DNA from: Chitinophaga barathri
GTDB lineage: Bacteria; Bacteroidota; Bacteroidia; Chitinophagales; Chitinophagaceae
Assembly: GCF_003807585.1 (NCBI RefSeq)
Contig: NZ_RMBX01000003.1
Coordinates: 372,001 to 436,000, forward strand
Direction: 5' to 3'
Length of the DNA stretch: 64,000 nucleotides
The translations under genes and the position numbers were made by a program. This document shows, piece after piece, positions 42,904 to 52,199 of the stretch (its first letter is position 1; every line of letters starts with the position of its first letter). The notes under the pieces are model-generated. The model did not search any database, was not told the DNA's origin, and saw nothing but the letters and a program-made list of their open reading frames with translations.

Positions 42904-43422
42904 ATGAAAAAAGCCCTTTTCTTAGCAGGTTTACTGCTAACACTGGTGTTCAGCCAGGCCTTTGCCACACCCGCGCCCGTAGCCTCCCCTGTCAATCCGA
43001 AAAATCTTATCGAATCCAGCGTCAACAGGCTCTATCATCCCAGGCTGGTGCCCGTGGCCAAAATGGCCAATGGTATGTTAAAAGCCACGGTAACCAGAGG
43101 TACTGAAAAATTGATTGATGTGTATGTATGGCTCGGTTACATCAACGAGTACTCCAGCTGGCCAGGCTATTATGCGGATGTGCAGATGAGGTTCTATGAA
43201 GACCTCAATGCCACCATCCCCTATTCCACCAGCGGCCTGGAAGTAAATTACCAGATCACAGGCTTCAACGGCTGGAACAGCTACAGCGAACCAATGACGC
43301 TGTATGCTTACGGCACAGACCTGATGGTGGCCTACAACCAGGAGCTTGATTATGACGACGGTACGGTTTTCAGATGGAGGGGCTATTCCCTTCGCCCCGG
43401 TGGTTATATCCCGCTTTCCTGA
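42904..43422 (+). CDS. Small secreted protein, tandem paralogue 1
   Basis: A 172-residue exported protein with a signal peptide (cleavage near FAT-PA, residue 23). The mature part is rich in Tyr and Trp with alternating beta-type segments (DVYVWLGYINEYSSWPGYYADVQMRFYED, YQITGFNGWNSYSEPMTLYAYG, YNQELDYDDGTVFRWRGY). No cysteines remain in the mature protein and no family is recognised. It has a paralogue 81 bp downstream, each with its own terminator. Possibly an adhesive or extracellular protein; this is a guess from composition. Confidence 0.78.
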   Translation: MKKALFLAGLLLTLVFSQAFATPAPVASPVNPKNLIESSVNRLYHPRLVPVAKMANGMLKATVTRGTEKLIDVYVWLGYINEYSSWPGYYADVQMRFYEDLNATIPYSTSGLEVNYQITGFNGWNSYSEPMTLYAYGTDLMVAYNQELDYDDGTVFRWRGYSLRPGGYIPLS

Positions 43423-43430
43423 CTTTGTTC

Positions 43431-43460
43431 AAAAGACCTGTGCCCGCACGGGTCTTTTTT
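43431..43460 (+). terminator. Terminator of paralogue 1
   Basis: AAAAGACC and GGTCTTTT arms with an inner GTGC/GCAC stem, then TTTTTT. Confidence 0.82.
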
Positions 43461-43503
43461 GTTCAAACCCGTCTCATTGTTGATCATTTAAAATTCCACC
43501 CAC

Positions 43504-44016
43504 ATGAAAAAAGCCCTTTTCTTAGCAGGTTTGCTGCTAACACTGGCATTCAGCCAGGTCTTTGCCACCTCCGCAGGCCCCTGCACCGTCAATCCAAAAA
43601 ATCTCATCGAATCCAGCGTCAACAGGCTGTACCATCCCAAACTTGTACCGGTGGCCCAAATGGCTAACGGCATGCTGAAAGCCACGGTGACAAGAGGAAG
43701 CGAAAAAGTGACCGACGTGTATATATGGTTCGGTTACGTGAATGAGTACACCAGCTGGCCGGGCTATTATGCCGATGTGGAGGTGAGGTTCTATGAAGAC
43801 TTCGAAGCCACCATCCCCTATTTTGCCAATAACCTCCAGGTGAACTACGAGATCATGGGGTTTGACGGCTGGGCCAGTTACAACGATCCAAGGTCGTTTT
43901 TTGCCTATGGCACCTACGTGACGGTGGCCTATAACCAGGAGCTGGATTATGATGACGGTACAGATTTCAGGTGGAAGGGGTATGCCCTCCGGCCCGGGGC
44001 TTATGTCCAGATTTAG
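43504..44016 (+). CDS. Small secreted protein, tandem paralogue 2
   Basis: A 170-residue protein with the same signal peptide and the same architecture as paralogue 1 (PKNLIESSVNRLYHPKLVPVAQMANGMLKATVTRG is shared almost fully). Differences concentrate in loops: DVYIWFGYVNEYTSWPGYYADVEVRFYED, PYFANNLQVNYEIMGFDGWASYND. It replaces the ATPAPVASP stretch after the signal by TSAGPCT and so gains one cysteine. Family unknown. Confidence 0.78.
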   Translation: MKKALFLAGLLLTLAFSQVFATSAGPCTVNPKNLIESSVNRLYHPKLVPVAQMANGMLKATVTRGSEKVTDVYIWFGYVNEYTSWPGYYADVEVRFYEDFEATIPYFANNLQVNYEIMGFDGWASYNDPRSFFAYGTYVTVAYNQELDYDDGTDFRWKGYALRPGAYVQI

Positions 44017-44025
44017 TTAAATTCT

Positions 44026-44060
44026 TAAAAAGGACCTGCGCACACGCGCGGGTCTTTTTT
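44026..44060 (+). terminator. Terminator of paralogue 2
   Basis: AAAAAGGACCTGCGC pairs imperfectly with GCGCGGGTCTTTTTT around ACAC, giving a strong hairpin with a T-run. Confidence 0.83.
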
Positions 44061-44136
44061 TATGCCTTCTTTCCCTTCCGTAAAATATTCCCCCGCCCCG
44101 TTCGTCTACTGAGATAACAGCCCTAACCTGTTCCAA

Positions 44137-45270
44137 ATGATAAAAACAATCTTAAAAGTCTTAAAACGCCTGCTGATAGGAATACTGGGCCTTCTCGTAC
44201 TCCTCGCTGTCATAACTTTTATATACATGAAACAAAGCAAATTCGGTAAAGCTCCGTCCGGCGAAAGGCTGGAAATGATAAAAAGATCGCCTAACTATAA
44301 AGACGGCAAGTTCCAGAACCTCCATCTCACCCCTTCGCTGACGGAAGGTTACAATATTTTTGAAGTGACCTGGGAAGTGCTCTTTAAAAAGTCTCCCCGG
44401 CGCAGACCGGTGGACAGCCTGCCTTCCATCAAAACCAACCTGCGGAACATCCCGGCGGACAAAGACGTGCTGGTCTGGTTCGGGCATTCCTCCTACTTCA
44501 TGCAGATCGATGGCAAACGTATTCTCGTGGATCCCGTTCTGAGTGGAAATGCTTCCCCCATTCCGGGAACCACTACATCTTTTAACGGATCGGATATCTA
44601 TACCGTGGCGGACCTGCCCGATATCGACTATCTCTTCATTTCCCATGATCATTACGATCACCTGGATTATGAAACCCTCACCAAACTAAGGCCCCGGGTC
44701 AGGAAAGTGATCTGCGGCCTGGGCGTGGGCGCTCATTTTGAACATTGGGGGTATACCAAAGACCAGCTGGCGGAAAGGGACTGGCACCAGACCCTGGAGC
44801 CGGACAGCGGATTTATCATCCACACCACCCCCGCGCGGCACTTCTCCGGCAGGGGTTTCACCCGGAACAACACGCTATGGATGTCTTACGTGCTGCAAAC
44901 GCCCACCATGAAAATATACATCGGCGGTGACAGTGGTTATGATACCCACTTTGCGGACATCGGGAACAAGTTCGGCCCTTTCGACCTGGTGATGATAGAC
45001 AACGGGCAGTACGACATCAAATGGAAATACATCCACACCCAGCCCGCAGAAGCCCTCCAGGCCGCCCACGACCTGAAAGCCAAACGCCTCTTCCCCGTAC
45101 ACTCCTCCAAGTTCATGCTGGCCAATCACCCCTGGGATGAGCCGCTGGCCAAAATATCCGAGCTGAACAAAACCATCGGCATCCCCCTGGTAACGCCCTT
45201 TATCGGCGAACAGGTGAACCTGGATGACCCCGGCCAGCAGTTCACACAATGGTGGGTGGGTTTACGCTAA
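44137..45270 (+). CDS. Membrane-anchored MBL-fold hydrolase (NAPE-PLD/UlaG-like)
   Basis: A 377-residue protein with an N-terminal transmembrane helix (about 12-31) and a metallo-beta-lactamase domain. Metal ligands are visible in ISHDHYDHLD (His170, Asp171, His172, Asp174, His175), in HTTPARHFSGRG (His around 230), in IYIGGDSGYDTHF (Asp) and in LFPVHSSKF (His). The upstream WFGHSSYFMQIDGKRILVDPVL block places it with the RomA/YhfI/NAPE-PLD-like group. Related enzymes cleave phospholipids or cyclic phosphate esters; the substrate here is unknown. DoxX follows 65 bp downstream. Confidence 0.88.
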   Translation: MIKTILKVLKRLLIGILGLLVLLAVITFIYMKQSKFGKAPSGERLEMIKRSPNYKDGKFQNLHLTPSLTEGYNIFEVTWEVLFKKSPRRRPVDSLPSIKTNLRNIPADKDVLVWFGHSSYFMQIDGKRILVDPVLSGNASPIPGTTTSFNGSDIYTVADLPDIDYLFISHDHYDHLDYETLTKLRPRVRKVICGLGVGAHFEHWGYTKDQLAERDWHQTLEPDSGFIIHTTPARHFSGRGFTRNNTLWMSYVLQTPTMKIYIGGDSGYDTHFADIGNKFGPFDLVMIDNGQYDIKWKYIHTQPAEALQAAHDLKAKRLFPVHSSKFMLANHPWDEPLAKISELNKTIGIPLVTPFIGEQVNLDDPGQQFTQWWVGLR

Positions 45271-45335
45271 ATACCAGTTTACCGGTATTGACGGGCCTGC
45301 GGGGATGGTCTACATTCGTGTGAGAAGCACCAAAC

Positions 45336-45725
45336 ATGACCAGACCATTCCCTTTCCTGTCGCAGGCACAATCGCTGGTGCTCTTGCGCGTATGCCTGGC
45401 GGGCATCTTTCTCGCCCACTCCATCGTGAGAGTAAGCAATGGCACCATCCCCCGGTTTGCCGGCTACCTTGAGAACAAAGGACTGCCGCAGGGCATGGCC
45501 CTGGTATGGGGTATTACGGTATTTGAGGTGACCGGCGGCGTGTTGCTGCTGCTGGGGTATTTCACCAGGATCATTTCAGCGGGTTTTATCCTGATGCTCA
45601 TCGGCGGCATCATCCTGATCCATGCTGAAAAGGGCTGGTTTACCGGCGAACATGGCAGCGGCGGCATCGAATACAGTTTTGTGCTGATCATCGCCTTCCT
45701 GGTGACGGCGGCGGCTAAAAAATAA
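45336..45725 (+). CDS. DoxX family membrane protein
   Basis: A 129-residue protein with four hydrophobic helices and the DoxX pattern (SLVLLRVCLAGIFLAHSIVRV, GITVFEVTGGVLLLLGYFTRI, GGIEYSFVLIIAFLVTAA). The loop GLPQGMALVWG is typical. DoxX proteins associate with membrane redox or stress complexes in some bacteria, but the function is not settled. It may be co-transcribed with the MBL-fold gene and ends at a bidirectional terminator. Confidence 0.88.
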   Translation: MTRPFPFLSQAQSLVLLRVCLAGIFLAHSIVRVSNGTIPRFAGYLENKGLPQGMALVWGITVFEVTGGVLLLLGYFTRIISAGFILMLIGGIILIHAEKGWFTGEHGSGGIEYSFVLIIAFLVTAAAKK

Positions 45726-45812
45726 ACGCTGACGCAAAGCCCTTACACCAAAGTCCATGTTTTTACTAACGACTGGGACAAATAAATTCCCCGGGCTGTC
45801 CTGCATAAAAAA

Positions 45813-45842
45813 ATCCCCGGGCGTTCATTCACCCGGGGATTT
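45813..45842. terminator. Bidirectional terminator between doxX and the permease gene
   Basis: AATCCCCGGG pairs with CCCGGGGATT around a ten-base loop, flanked by A-rich and T-rich runs. Confidence 0.85.
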
Positions 45843-45861
45843 CAATATTTTCTCTTTTCTG

Positions 45862-48279
45862 CTAATCTGCTTTCAGGACTTTCACCGGGTCCGCCAGCGC
45901 GGCCTTTATAGCCTGGGCGCTCACGGTCAGCAATGCGATGAACACCGCCAGCAGTCCCGCCAGTGCAAACATCCACCACTGGATGCTGATGTGATACGGG
46001 AAGCCGTTCAGCCAGCGGTTCATACCCCACCATGCCAGCGGCGTGGCGATCAGCACGGAAATGAGTACCAGTTTCACGAAGTCCGAAGACAGCAGGCGTA
46101 CAATGCTCGTAACAGAGCCGCCCAGCACTTTGCGGATACCGATCTCTTTCTGGCGCTGTCCCGCCGCGTATGTTGCCAGGCCAAACAGGCCCAGGCAGGC
46201 AATGAGGATCGTGAGCCCGGCAAAGGCGCCGAATATTTTACCAAAACGGTTGTCTTCCTAGTACTGCATGTTAAACGACTGGTCCAGGAAGTTGTAGATA
46301 AAAGGCCTGTGCGGCGCCAGGGTGCCCCATATTTTTTCGATTTCGCTCACGGTCCGGCGCACATTATTGCTTTTGATGTGCACGGACAATTTATTCAGGC
46401 TTTCACGCGGCGCCAGCCGCATAGCCAGCGGCACTACCTTTTTATGTAAGGATTCGTAGTTAAAATCAGTGACCACGCCCACTACTTTCCCTTTCCGTCC
46501 CCACTGGTCGAACTTTTTGCCGATCACTTCTTCAGGGTTCGCATACCCCAATTCACGGGCGGCGGCTTCGTTGATCACCATCGCTTCCTCCGGGTCCGAA
46601 GCATAATCGCGGGAATAAGCCCTGCCGGCGGCCATTTTGATATTGTATGCAGGGATGAAGTCCACATCCACTTCATATAGTGAAGGGCTGAAAGATTTCA
46701 TCGCACCCTCTTTTGATTCTATTTGTGTGCCGGCGTTCGGGAAAAAGTCACCCGGCACCGCGCGTGACGCTGTAACGGAGATCACCGCGGGGTTTTCTTT
46801 CAGCGCGGCTTTGGTGGATTTTATCTTTGTCTGCATCACTTCATCCCCACCGAAATCTATTACGAGCACCTGGTCCTGGTTAAATCCAAGATCGCGCGAA
46901 CGCATGTGTTTCAGTTGCGAATACACGATGGCCGTACCGGCGATAAGCGCCACAGACAAGCTGAACTGTGCTATCACCAATCCTTTCCGCAAAACGATGC
47001 CCCTGCCCGAAGGCTTAAAACGGCCCCTGAGCACTTCCACAGGTTTGAACCGCGCCAGCGCCCATGCGGGATAACTTCCCGCCAGCATACCCAGCAGCAA
47101 AGGCAGCAGGAAAAGCGCCGCTGTCATACCGGGCGTAAACAGCATGGACAGCCCCATTGCTTTGCCGGACACATTCCGCACCACCGGCAGGAACAGTACA
47201 GCCAGGGTTATGCCCGCCAGCACCGCCACCACGGAGATCAGCACAGATTCCGTCAGGAACTGGAACACCAGCCCTTTCTGGTTTGCACCGATCGCTTTCC
47301 GTACCCCCACTTCCTTTGCGCGCTCCATCGAACGGGCAGTGGAAAGGTTCATGAAGTTGATACAGGCAATAAGCAATATAAATATCCCGATCACGGAGAA
47401 AATATACACGTTGGAAAGGCTGCCGGTTACACCCGGCTGGCGCATGGCTCCGGAATGCAGGTATGCGTCGGCCATCGGTTCGAACATAATGCTGTAGCCT
47501 GGTTCATTGGGCGCCTTACGTTTTACAAAAGATGCGGTCCTGGCCTGCATGGCAGCAATGTCCGTTCCTTTATCCACGAGGAAATAAGTATAAAAATCGA
47601 CATAACCCCAGTTGGAAAACACTTCCGGCCCCCCGAAGCCCCTGAATGTACTCATGGACATCAGGCCGTTGAAATTGAAGTGGGAGTTTTCCGGCACGTC
47701 TTCGATCACGCCGGTAACGTTAAAGGTGAATTTGTTTTCCACCTTCAGCTCCTGCCCTACAGGGTTTGTGTCCCCAAAATATTTCCTGGCGGTACTCTGC
47801 GTGAGTACGATGCTGAAAGGTGCTTCCAGCGCCGTTTCCCGGTTGCCGTACAACATCTTCCAGGAAAAGATCTGCAGTAAGATGGAATCCGCGAAAGGGA
47901 TATTGTTTTCCTGGAAACGGTAACCCTGGTGCTGTAACAACAAAGTGAGGGGACTGGTGAACTGCGCCAGTTTTTTGATCTGCGGAAATTCCTGCATCAG
48001 CGCGGGCCCGACAGGTGCGTTGCCCCATACCTGGTATTCGGCCGGTTTGGGCGGCGGCAGGGGTTTACCTTCCGGGGCAGGCTGGCGGTAAGCCTGCAGC
48101 ACGCGGTAGATCTCATTTTTATGCTCATGATACCCGTCATACGACAATTCTCCTTTCACATACAGGGCGATCAGGATACAACAGGCTACTCCCGCCGTAA
48201 GGCCGGTCACATTGATGAGCGTATACACCTTGTTACGGGTTAAGCTCCTCCATGCGGTTTTGAAGTAATTTTTAAGCAT
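45862..48279 (-). pseudogene. FtsX/MacB-type ABC transporter permease interrupted by an in-frame TAG
   Basis: About 805 codons from the ATG at 48279 to the stop at 45862, with one in-frame TAG at 46260-46258 (codon 674). Before it lies the first transmembrane helix, the MacB-like periplasmic domain, the FtsX helices (SLSNVYIFSVIGIFILLIACINFMNLSTARS) and a second periplasmic domain. After it come the last three helices (IGIRKVLGGSVTSIVRLLSSDFVKLVLI ... AALADPVKVLKAD). Homologous sites usually read MQYQEDxRFGK, so the TAG most likely replaced a CAG glutamine codon. The truncated product lacks its last membrane domain. No ATPase gene is adjacent. Confidence 0.85.
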
Positions 48280-48312
48280 GCCCGTATGCAGCAAATTAAT
48301 TGCCATAAAAAG

Positions 48313-48335
48313 GAACCCGCCGTGGTGGCGGGTTC
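48313..48335 (-). terminator. Terminator of the NTF2-like gene
   Basis: On the minus strand GAACCCGCC pairs with GGCGGGTTC (five-base loop), followed by CTTTTTAT, between the NTF2-like gene and the permease gene. Confidence 0.85.
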
Positions 48336-48398
48336 AAATATTTATGAGGTTCGTGATTGTTCATAACCGGACATATTCCCGTTCGCTAGCGGACGGGG

Positions 48399-49163
48399 TT
48401 ATTCCTTCACCAGCTCTTCCGCCAGCTTCCCTTTTTCCATTACGAGCAGTTTGCCGTCTTTGGTGAACTCAAAAACCAGGTCCCGCTCTTTCATAAAAAA
48501 CGAGCCTTCTTTTTCCGGGTACAAGGTGAACTGCTTGCCATTGGAAGTCATCAGTAGCACGCCCTGCCCTGCCTCTATCACTGATGTGCCGGTTTGTGCG
48601 CCTTTATATTTGCCCGCATATGTTTTGAGCGTTTCCTGCGGCAGGGTGATGATTTTGCGGGCGCTCAGGTAGGGTGCCGGTTTGTGATCATAACTGAGTA
48701 CGCGGGTCATTTTCCATACGCCATCCTGTTTCAGCCAGAGGTGTGTGAACTTTGCCCAGCCGTCGCGGAACTCGGGTTTGTCTTTTTGTTTGACATAAAA
48801 ATAATGCTCCCCGCTGATGATGGCGCCGTATATGACATTGGACCCGGACATCGGGAATACTGTTACCGTACCGGGTACGGCTTCCCGCCTCAGCCTGTAT
48901 TCATCCGGTTGTTTGCAGAGGCCGTCTGTCATGGATTTTGCCAGGGCGTCCAGGCCGAGGGTGATGCCGCCTTTGTCGTGGTAGAACTCCACGCTGTCTG
49001 AGAAAAAGCCGGTGAAAGTTTTGATATCGCAGGTATTGTAGGATTGCCAGAAGAGGCTGTCCTTTTCGAGGATAAGCGCGGTGAGCTGCTGATTATTGTC
49101 CTGCGCTGATAAACTTCCGGCGGAGATGACCGACAGAAAAACGGGAAATAAATACTTCTTCAT
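48399..49163 (-). CDS. Secreted SnoaL/DUF4440-like protein with C-terminal beta domain
   Basis: A 254-residue protein with a signal peptide (cleavage near LSA-QD, residue 20). The NTF2-like DUF4440 domain spans about 28-160 (EKDSLFWQSYNTCDIKTFTGFFSDSVEFYHDKGG, and FTHLWLKQDGVWKMTRVLSYDH). The last 80 residues (LPQETLKTYAGKYKG ... LVFEFTKDGKLLV) look like the small beta domain (DUF3471-type) often found after beta-lactamase-like or NTF2 domains. Function unknown. Two identical palindromes lie 40 bp upstream of the start and may control it. Confidence 0.82.
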   Translation of the reverse strand: MKKYLFPVFLSVISAGSLSAQDNNQQLTALILEKDSLFWQSYNTCDIKTFTGFFSDSVEFYHDKGGITLGLDALAKSMTDGLCKQPDEYRLRREAVPGTVTVFPMSGSNVIYGAIISGEHYFYVKQKDKPEFRDGWAKFTHLWLKQDGVWKMTRVLSYDHKPAPYLSARKIITLPQETLKTYAGKYKGAQTGTSVIEAGQGVLLMTSNGKQFTLYPEKEGSFFMKERDLVFEFTKDGKLLVMEKGKLAEELVKE

Positions 49164-49202
49164 GAGAATGACGGATTAATTCGCCACAATATAATCCGAA
49201 AC

Positions 49203-49229
49203 ATAGTACTATTTATTACATAGTACTAT
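49203..49229. promoter_or_regulatory. Tandem palindromes ATAGTACTAT
   Basis: CATAGTACTAT occurs twice (palindromic core ATAGTACTAT at 49203-49212 and 49220-49229), 17 bp centre to centre, in the promoter region of the NTF2-like gene. The identical sites in close tandem suggest an operator for a dimeric regulator, not encoded nearby. Confidence 0.6.
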
Positions 49230-49395
49230 AAAACATACACCTGACTGATGATCGGCAATATGGATGGATGAGCGGAATGACAATGCCATTTAAACCAAAA
49301 AATAAGGCTATTAATCCGCCTCTTTTGCCCAAAATAAGCGCGAGGTGCATCCGCAAAATTTCAACCCCTTAAATCGCCTGTAATGAGAGAAAAAA

Positions 49396-49483
49396 GTCTA
49401 ACCGGCCTCTAACCTACGTCTAACCTAGGTAAAAACCCGGTCTAACCGGCCTCTAACCTACCTCTAACCGGCCTTGAACCTAC
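49396..49483. repeat. Tandem array of eight 11-bp units
   Basis: Eight consecutive 11-mers with no phase slip: GTCTAACCGGC, CTCTAACCTAC, GTCTAACCTAG, GTAAAAACCCG, GTCTAACCGGC, CTCTAACCTAC, CTCTAACCGGC, CTTGAACCTAC. It lies in the 450-bp gap between 49163 and 49614, which otherwise holds the ATAGTACTAT palindromes and a terminator and no gene. The unit sequence alternates between GG and TA at positions 9-10 while the period is constant. Confidence 0.85.
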
Positions 49484-49559
49484 GTCCCCTTTTTTTCATA
49501 CAATCCCGGGCATTTTACCGGAAAAATACCCGTTAACCATGCAGAAATGTCATAAAAAA

Positions 49560-49584
49560 AATGCCTTGAAGAGATCAAGGCATT
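49560..49584. terminator. Terminator after the small lipoprotein gene
   Basis: AATGCCTTGA pairs with TCAAGGCATT (five-base loop). On the minus strand it is followed by TTTTTTTT, ending the gene at 49614-50027. Confidence 0.87.
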
Positions 49585-49613
49585 CTGTTTTTACTGTGGA
49601 TTGGGGTTTCCGT

Positions 49614-50027
49614 TTACTGAAAAACATATGCGGTAGCGCCTGTAACCAAAGTAGTTCCCTGGAAGGTCTGGCTGCTTACAACCTTATCATCTACGCGTAT
49701 TTCCAGCTCCATCGTTCCTCCCACGTCTGCATATCCTGAAATTGCGATATCATCCCGGAGATTGACTGTTCGTTTGAACTTCACGCTGAAAGGCAGGGTG
49801 GCGTCCTCCAGCGTGGTTCTCCCGCCTGTTGCGTTGTTGTATATAATGTCGGCTTTTATCATCGCCGCCGTCGGCGTTTTTACCCTGAATTCGATGTTCA
49901 CTTCTTTGGGCCATCCGGCCCTGGGATCGGCCGGATTGTCTTTACAGGATGAGGTTAACAATGTAACAGTCGCAAAAATGGTGAAAAGGCCGGCAAGGCG
50001 TTTCCTTTTAAGTAAAAGGTGCTTCAT
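49614..50027 (-). CDS. Small hypothetical lipoprotein
   Basis: A 137-residue lipoprotein (lipobox LTSSC, Cys28) with a beta-strand-rich mature domain: NIEFRVKTPTAAMIKADIIYNNATGG, LPFSVKFKRTVNLRDDIAISGYADVGGTMELEIRVDDKVV. The Ig-like strand pattern resembles MmpS-type accessory domains found in Bacteroidota lipoproteins, but similarity is weak. Single gene with its own terminator; function unknown. Confidence 0.7.
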   Translation of the reverse strand: MKHLLLKRKRLAGLFTIFATVTLLTSSCKDNPADPRAGWPKEVNIEFRVKTPTAAMIKADIIYNNATGGRTTLEDATLPFSVKFKRTVNLRDDIAISGYADVGGTMELEIRVDDKVVSSQTFQGTTLVTGATAYVFQ

Positions 50028-50213
50028 CGATGTATGTTTAGGATTAATTTCTCTGCAACCAGGTGGGGATAGTTAGGACTATTTACTATTGCAAAGGTAT
50101 CCGCGACCACAGCTTCCATCAATACCGCCAAACGTGGAATTTCATCTACCGGTTTTCCGGTATATTCGCCGTACCGGAAACTATTATTGAACATTTATTG
50201 TTTATTTGCCCTT

Positions 50214-52199
50214 ATGAAACGAACTATATGCCTGGCCTGCTTCGTCGTATGTGCTTCCCTGTGGGGCAGTGCGCAGGCCCAGAAGAGCAGCAGGTATGCA
50301 GACAGTCTCCTGCTCATCACGCGGCAATCCTCATCGGACAGCAGCAAGGCGGCCGCCCACCTGCTTCTTTCATACTTTTATGTTTTCCGCGATCCCGCAC
50401 AGGCCCGCCAGCACCTGGACCAGGGGCGCAAAACCGGCGCGGCTTATCCTTTACTCCATGCCCTTTCCTATTATTACGGCGGCGTACTGTTCTATGGCGC
50501 ATCGGACCCCGTAAAAAGCGAAGCCTCTTTTCTGAAGGCAGACAGCCTGCTCAGCAGGATCAACACCAAAGAATCCATCAGCTTCCGTTCCAAATCATGG
50601 CGGAACATCGGTATACTCAGGCAGGCCTCCGGCGATGAAGAAGGCTTTGCCGATATCCTTATCCACAAAGCCATCCCCCTGGCCCAACAGGCCGGGGACA
50701 GTATGGCCGTGGGTAAAAACTACCTGGACCTTTCCCTCGTGTTCAAAAACACCATGCAATACAGCAAAGCCACAGGTTACATATTGCAGTCCATCAACGT
50801 GTTCCGGCCAAACCAGGCTATAGGCGACCTGATCGTGGCGTACAACACCGGCGCGGAAAACTATGTGCTGGACAAAAAATACCCCGAAGCCAGAACGATG
50901 CTGGACAGCGCCTGGAAACTCCTGAAAGACTACCCGGCCAAAGAAATGTACATCGATTATTACACCGCCGAAAGCATGTATTACGATGAAACAAAGGACT
51001 TCAAAAAGTCGCTGGCGAGTATAGACAAAGGTGTCGCACTCGCCAAAGAGTACAACAAACGTTACGAGGAACAGCGCCTGCTGTTACAGAAATTTTACAC
51101 GCATTACAACCAGAACGATTATACAAATGCCCGGCAGGTGCTCATCTACCTGGCAGAGCAGCCTGAAATGATGGGCACGATCACCAACCGGCTGCAGGTG
51201 TTCAACGGCCTCGCCGAAACCAACGCGGGCCTGGGCAATATGCCACTGGCCTACAGCTGGCTGAAACGTTACAGCCAGCTCAGCGACAGCGTGAATGAAA
51301 GCAAACTCACCAACGACATCCATGCGCTGGAGATCAAATTCAATTCACAGGAAAAACAAAAGGAGATCGCCGCGCTGAAAATAGAACGGGAAAGGGCCGC
51401 GCTCTCCGCCAAAAACAACCGCCTGATCAATTGGCTGCTGGGCACGGCCAGTATGCTCCTGCTGGTGGTAGCCGCATTCTCCTACCTGTTTTACCGCAAC
51501 AATAAAAAACTCTCCGAGCAGCAGCGGCTCAATCACCGCCAGCAGCTCAAGGAAATAGAACAGCAGCAGCAGATCCATTTCAGCCAGGCCATGCTGCAGG
51601 GCGAGGAACGCGAGCGCCGGAGAGTGGCCGGGGACCTGCACGACGGCCTTGGCGGCATGCTGGCAGGGGTAAAGATGAACCTCACGGGCCTGAGCACTTC
51701 CACCGCCGGCAACGGTTCCGAGCTGCATAAAGTGATCGGCCAGCTGGACTCCTCCATTAGCGAACTGCGCCGCATAGCGCGGAACATGATGCCCGAAGCG
51801 CTCCTGAAGTTCGGGCTGGACATTGCGCTGAAAGACCTTTGCGGCTCCATGATGAGCGAAGCGGTCAAAATAGATTTCCAGTCGTTCGGCATCGAAGACG
51901 ATATTCCGCAGGACACGCAGGTGACCATTTACCGCATCGTGCAGGAGCTGCTCTCTAATGCCATCCGCCACGCACAGGCCACTCATATACTCGTGCAATG
52001 CAGTCAGAACAGCGGCACTTTCCTGGTGACCATCGAAGACAACGGCAAAGGTTTTGACACGTCACTGGTATCACAGGCCAAAGGCATCGGGCTGGGGAAT
52101 GTAAAAAGACGCGTGGATTATCTTCATGGGAACATGGAAATTGTATCCGCTGAAAACGAAGGCACCACTATAAATATTGAACTGAATGTTGGAGAATGA
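50214..52199 (+). CDS. TPR-containing sensor histidine kinase (HisKA_3/DesK-type)
   Basis: About 661 residues from the ATG at 50214, which starts a proper signal peptide (cleavage near AQA-QK); an upstream start at 50187 adds nine residues. A periplasmic TPR-like helical region (about 30-380) leads to a coiled coil, one transmembrane helix (about 401-424), then HisKA_3 with the phospho-acceptor His near residue 476 (RRRVAGDLHDGLGGM) and an HATPase_c domain (ELLSNAIRHAQATHI, IEDNGKGFD, GIGLGNVKRRVDYLHG). It overlaps the response regulator gene by 14 bp, so the two form one two-component system. The signal sensed by the TPR region is unknown. Confidence 0.92.
   Translation: MKRTICLACFVVCASLWGSAQAQKSSRYADSLLLITRQSSSDSSKAAAHLLLSYFYVFRDPAQARQHLDQGRKTGAAYPLLHALSYYYGGVLFYGASDPVKSEASFLKADSLLSRINTKESISFRSKSWRNIGILRQASGDEEGFADILIHKAIPLAQQAGDSMAVGKNYLDLSLVFKNTMQYSKATGYILQSINVFRPNQAIGDLIVAYNTGAENYVLDKKYPEARTMLDSAWKLLKDYPAKEMYIDYYTAESMYYDETKDFKKSLASIDKGVALAKEYNKRYEEQRLLLQKFYTHYNQNDYTNARQVLIYLAEQPEMMGTITNRLQVFNGLAETNAGLGNMPLAYSWLKRYSQLSDSVNESKLTNDIHALEIKFNSQEKQKEIAALKIERERAALSAKNNRLINWLLGTASMLLLVVAAFSYLFYRNNKKLSEQQRLNHRQQLKEIEQQQQIHFSQAMLQGEERERRRVAGDLHDGLGGMLAGVKMNLTGLSTSTAGNGSELHKVIGQLDSSISELRRIARNMMPEALLKFGLDIALKDLCGSMMSEAVKIDFQSFGIEDDIPQDTQVTIYRIVQELLSNAIRHAQATHILVQCSQNSGTFLVTIEDNGKGFDTSLVSQAKGIGLGNVKRRVDYLHGNMEIVSAENEGTTINIELNVGE

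Larger units (their letters stand above)
42878..44060 (+). repeat. Tandem duplication of a 580-bp gene unit
   Basis: Unit 1 spans 42878-43460 and unit 2 43479-44060. Each has a near-identical upstream stretch (GTTxATCATTTAAAAxTTCCAC), an identical start of the coding region, and its own GACC/GGTC terminator. Divergence is mostly within the mature protein. Both units appear intact. Confidence 0.85.

Noticed and set aside
40079..46260. Stop-codon recoding (two in-frame stops in the window)
   Set aside because: One is TGA and the other TAG, and many intact genes in the window end in either codon. Two separate mutations or sequencing errors are simpler.
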